Shown here in pieces: positions 7,198 through 9,665 of a stretch of DNA of 9,665 nucleotides. A model generated the notes under the pieces. It saw nothing but the letters and a program-made list of their open reading frames with translations. It had not been told where the DNA came from and searched no databases. The position numbers were made by a program, and so were the translations under genes. The stretch lies in assembly GCA_002424525.1 (NCBI GenBank), contig DIKJ01000188.1:15118-24782 (forward strand), in the 5' to 3' direction. The DNA is from Bacteroidales bacterium UBA5621. GTDB lineage: Bacteria; Bacteroidota; Bacteroidia; Bacteroidales; VadinHA17. Each line of letters begins with the position of its first letter. Positions within the stretch are counted from its first letter, which is position 1.

Positions 7198-8094
7198 TCA
7201 GCTGGCCAGGATCTTTATCAACCTGTCGTTGAGATCCTTCAGTCCCTCCGGTGTGTCCCCTCCCGGCTGTTCGATCGTAGCCCAGTCCCTGTAACCTGTA
7301 TCATCAAGAGCCTGCATAACTGCCGGCCAGTTCACATCTCCTTCAAGGAGGTTTGCCTTAAACCCTGCCGATCTGCCCTGGGAATCAGCAAGTTTGCGGC
7401 TGTACTCTTTAATATGGACCTTGGCTACACGCTTCCCGAGTATCCTTATCCATTGCTCCGGGAAACCGAATGCAAGGATGTTGCCGCAGTCGAAGTAAAA
7501 CCCTACCATCGGGCTTTTAAACAGATCAACGTATTGTACAGCTTCCATGGGACTCAGCAGGAAATTGTTCCAGACATTTTCGATAGCAATTTTAACCTGT
7601 AGTTTTTCGGCAAGGGGCAATGCTTTTCTGATCTCTTCCACGGAACGGTTCCAGCACTCATCGTAGGTGGCTGCTTCAGTTACCCTGCCAGGGACAAGTA
7701 GCACGGTATCAGCGCCGAAGGCTTTGGCATCCTCAAGTGAGACCTTAAGTGCCTCCACACCGTCCGCCCTTACTTTAGGGTCGGGATCCGACAGAAGGAA
7801 CTTCCAGTGCAATGCACCGCAAACGCTGGGTACCGGCATGCCGGTAGCCTCCATTGCCCTGAGCACCTCGCTCCTGTCGAGATGGCTGTTCACCTCAATG
7901 CCGTCAAAACCGGCCGCTTTGGACGACTGGAACTTTTCCATCACGGTTTTTCCGACCCTGTTGCTTCCCCACATTATCCCTCTTTTAAGATTCCGTTGCG
8001 GGGGATTCATGAATCCTGAAAGTGAAGGGAGTGATCCGGCAGATACCATGGCTGACGCCATGATGGTTCTTCTGGTGAATTGTCGTCTGTTCAT
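7198..8094 (-). CDS. Tat-exported sugar phosphate isomerase/epimerase-like TIM-barrel protein
   Basis: The 298-residue product belongs to the xylose-isomerase-like (AP_endonuc_2) TIM-barrel superfamily. The N-terminus MNRRQFTRRTIM has an RRxF twin-arginine motif (R3-R4) followed by a hydrophobic stretch to about residue 28, so export through Tat as a folded metalloprotein is likely. No lipobox is seen. Expected divalent metal ligands are present: E172 (AIENVW), D202 (YFDCGN), H227 (KVHIKEY) and E275 (ATIEQPGG). E66 in GFDGIEVN closes an early strand. The real substrate is unlikely to be a phosphosugar if the protein is periplasmic. Some relatives are now known to act as 3-keto-sugar lyases, hydratases or epimerases. 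It follows the oxidoreductase gene by 6 nt, so the pair is one operon and probably acts in one pathway. Confidence 0.88.
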   Translation of the reverse strand: MNRRQFTRRTIMASAMVSAGSLPSLSGFMNPPQRNLKRGIMWGSNRVGKTVMEKFQSSKAAGFDGIEVNSHLDRSEVLRAMEATGMPVPSVCGALHWKFLLSDPDPKVRADGVEALKVSLEDAKAFGADTVLLVPGRVTEAATYDECWNRSVEEIRKALPLAEKLQVKIAIENVWNNFLLSPMEAVQYVDLFKSPMVGFYFDCGNILAFGFPEQWIRILGKRVAKVHIKEYSRKLADSQGRSAGFKANLLEGDVNWPAVMQALDDTGYRDWATIEQPGGDTPEGLKDLNDRLIKILAS

Positions 8095-8100
8095 ATCATG

Positions 8101-9465
8101 TTATGTTAATTTTGGTTCTGCACCAATTACCGGCGGTACTTCAGGGATCCCCGGCACGGGTCCGAACTCATATGTCGCTGGCCCGAGGTAAAGATCTGAG
8201 TTAAAAACCTCATCCCAGGTAACATCCCTGCCCGTGTAGGCAGACATGCGGCCCATGATGGTAATAAGGGTTGAATTAACCTGAGCTTCGGCATCATTTA
8301 TGGTGTTTCCGGAGCGTATTGCAGCCACAAGGTTAATGTGCTCCTGGATAAATGGATCTTTAACGGCCCATGTCTGATCAGGATCATCCTCCTCAGGTTT
8401 TGGATATTTCCATATCTCCTCTCCTTTCAGATTGTACAGGGTACCTCTTGCATCAGCAAATCCTCTGGTTCCCACGATAAATTGTTTTGTAAGGTTGGAA
8501 CATCCCGAGATCTGCCTGGCTGCGCAATGGGTATGCATCCCGTTTTCGTAGATGTATTCGATGCTGAAAAAGTCGTACTGATCGCCTGTAACTCTTCTCT
8601 GACGGCCTCCCCAGCCGATTGCCTTCACCGGATTCATCCCCACATGCCAGTTCATCACATCAATCTCATGAATGAACTGTTCCACGATATGGTCACCCGA
8701 GAGCCAGGTGAAATTTGCCCAGTTTCGAAGCATATACTCCATGTCCGACCATCCGGGTTGTCTCCTGATGAACCAGAGGGAACCCCCGTTCCTAATTATA
8801 TGGGCGCTTACAATATCCCCTATCTCTCCGTTAGCTACCCTGCGCCGGGTTTCCATGAAATCCTTCTGCGACCGGCGTATGGTGCCGCTGACAATGCAAA
8901 GCCCCTTTTCTTTTGCCCTCTCGGCTGCCACCAGAACTCTTCTTGCACCAACAGGGTCAACAGCACAGGGCTTTTCCATAAAGATATGCTTACCGGCATT
9001 GACGGCAGCTTCAACATGTGCAGGCCGGAAATGGGGGGGTGTTGTGAGAAGCACGACATCGACTCCCGAATCAATGACCTTTTCATAACAATCGAATCCG
9101 ATAAAACATTTATCATCAGGTATTTCCACACCCTTCTTTGCTTTCAGCTGTTCCCGGCACTGATCAAGTTTATCCTGGAAGACATCTCCCAGCGCTGTTA
9201 TCTGAAGATTAGGGCCGGCATCAAGAAAATTGATTGCGGCGCCTGTTCCCCTTCCCCCGCAACCTATAAGGCCCGCCTTTAACAGCTTCCCGTCGGGTGC
9301 CTCGTCAAGCAGTATGGGAAGCTTTTCCTTTCCTTTAGGCTGACATGACGTCACAATACCTGCTGCTGCAACTGTTCCTATTGCTGCCAGGGCACTCCTT
9401 GAAATGAATTTTCTCCGTGTCAATTCATTTTCATGCAATTTCCGATTATGATTCTCATTTCCCAT
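8101..9465 (-). CDS. Tat-exported Gfo/Idh/MocA-family oxidoreductase, probable lipoprotein
   Basis: This 454-residue NAD(P)-dependent oxidoreductase begins with a Tat signal (R17-R18-KFI, then a hydrophobic run) ending in a lipobox-like IVTSC41, so a folded lipoprotein outside the cytoplasm is likely. The Rossmann domain shows the G68-C-G-GRG73 nucleotide-binding loop, and M163-EKP166 with K165 is the hallmark of the family. H266 in QFIHEIDVMNW is the probable active-site histidine of the C-terminal alpha/beta domain (about 190-430). Such proteins typically oxidise or transiently oxidise a sugar hydroxyl, often at C3, with tightly held NAD. GH109 glycosidases share this architecture and cannot be excluded. 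It lies between the DUF2961 gene (29 nt upstream) and the isomerase-like gene (6 nt downstream), in one operon. Confidence 0.9.
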   Translation of the reverse strand: MGNENHNRKLHENELTRRKFISRSALAAIGTVAAAGIVTSCQPKGKEKLPILLDEAPDGKLLKAGLIGCGGRGTGAAINFLDAGPNLQITALGDVFQDKLDQCREQLKAKKGVEIPDDKCFIGFDCYEKVIDSGVDVVLLTTPPHFRPAHVEAAVNAGKHIFMEKPCAVDPVGARRVLVAAERAKEKGLCIVSGTIRRSQKDFMETRRRVANGEIGDIVSAHIIRNGGSLWFIRRQPGWSDMEYMLRNWANFTWLSGDHIVEQFIHEIDVMNWHVGMNPVKAIGWGGRQRRVTGDQYDFFSIEYIYENGMHTHCAARQISGCSNLTKQFIVGTRGFADARGTLYNLKGEEIWKYPKPEEDDPDQTWAVKDPFIQEHINLVAAIRSGNTINDAEAQVNSTLITIMGRMSAYTGRDVTWDEVFNSDLYLGPATYEFGPVPGIPEVPPVIGAEPKLT

Positions 9466-9494
9466 AATGTAATATTTATGTGGTTTGAAATTAC

Positions 9495-9665
9495 TTAATT
9501 TACTTCAAGTTGCTGCCAGCCCGGAAGTTTCGGAAAGCGGGCATGTGGCTCAGACTGGTACCAGTAGCATACCGAAGCAATGTCCGACTGCTGTTTCAGG
9601 TATCTCCCGCCCTGCCTCCAGCCAAGATCCTGGATGGTGATCTTCAGGTCCTTCTCAAAACGAAC
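9495..9665 (-). CDS. Partial CDS, C-terminus of DUF2961 / GH172-family protein
   Basis: The minus strand is open from the window edge to a TAA at 9497-9495, giving the last 56 residues of a protein whose start lies beyond 9665. The end contains FEKDLKITIQDLGWR and then YWYQSEPHARFPKLP (9522-9566), the characteristic C-terminal signature of DUF2961 proteins, now glycoside hydrolase family 172. Characterised members act on alpha-D-fructofuranosides, difructose anhydrides and D-arabinofuranosides, and are built on jelly-roll folds. Catalytic residues are outside the window, so activity and specificity cannot be assigned. It ends 29 nt before the oxidoreductase start and is the upstream member of the operon seen here. 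Confidence 0.85.
   Translation of the reverse strand, partial: VRFEKDLKITIQDLGWRQGGRYLKQQSDIASVCYWYQSEPHARFPKLPGWQQLEVN

Noticed and set aside
7667..8191. Plus-strand open frame of 174 codons across the isomerase-like gene
   Set aside because: It is antisense to a gene with clear metal-ligand motifs, runs across an operon junction, and its Ser/Thr/Pro-rich product looks like a frame shadow.
8338..9282. Long plus-strand open frame (314 codons) across the oxidoreductase gene
   Set aside because: It is wholly antisense to a well-supported Gfo/Idh/MocA gene with intact motifs. Its translation has no recognisable domain and it lacks its own upstream signals.
8101..9465. Assigning the oxidoreductase as a GH109 alpha-N-acetylgalactosaminidase
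   Set aside because: Tat signal and fold are shared, but GH109-specific residues could not be confirmed by eye. A general Gfo/Idh/MocA call is safer.

Overview
The window looks like part of a Bacteroidota chromosome, probably an uncultured anaerobic Bacteroidales-type organism. Three things point there. Several upstream gaps carry the phylum's -7 box (TAnnTTTG). Leaders before starts are AT-rich and lack clear Shine-Dalgarno sites. The gene set is typical: secreted TolB-like propellers, a lipoprotein prolyl oligopeptidase, and Tat-exported Gfo/Idh/MocA and isomerase-like proteins next to a DUF2961/GH172 protein. The assignment is an inference from content, not from a phylogenetic marker.

Left edge (1-722, minus strand): a stand-alone corrinoid (B12) methyl-carrier protein, whose stop codon abuts the start of a second gene that runs off the window. 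That second gene is probably its pterin-dependent methyltransferase. A divergent intergenic region (723-953) follows. It holds a good Bacteroidota promoter for the corrinoid gene and, facing right, a second -7-like box next to a LacI-type palindrome.

Middle (954-4961, plus strand): four codirectional genes. They encode a secreted two-domain protein (concanavalin-like domain plus TolB/PD40 propeller), a PlsC-type lysophosphatidate acyltransferase overlapping it by 4 nt, a YegS/DAGK-type lipid kinase, and a HAD-IB phosphatase overlapping the kinase by 26 nt. PlsC, kinase and phosphatase form a plausible lipid-phosphate module. A nested palindromic element flanked by an 11/12 direct repeat sits between plsC and the kinase gene and looks like a dispersed intergenic repeat.

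Right (5043-7154, plus): a complete lipoprotein prolyl oligopeptidase with an intact Ser-Asp-His triad. It converges on a minus-strand operon (7198-9665) that reads, in transcription order, the C-terminus of a DUF2961/GH172 glycosidase-like protein, a Tat-exported Gfo/Idh/MocA oxidoreductase (probably a lipoprotein), and a Tat-exported xylose-isomerase-like TIM-barrel protein. This set suggests periplasmic carbohydrate breakdown, possibly by an oxidation/elimination route.

No rRNA, tRNA, CRISPR array, transposase or phage gene was seen. The most unusual items are the palindromic element, the Tat/GH172 carbohydrate operon, and the lipid-phosphate cluster coupled to a secreted propeller protein.
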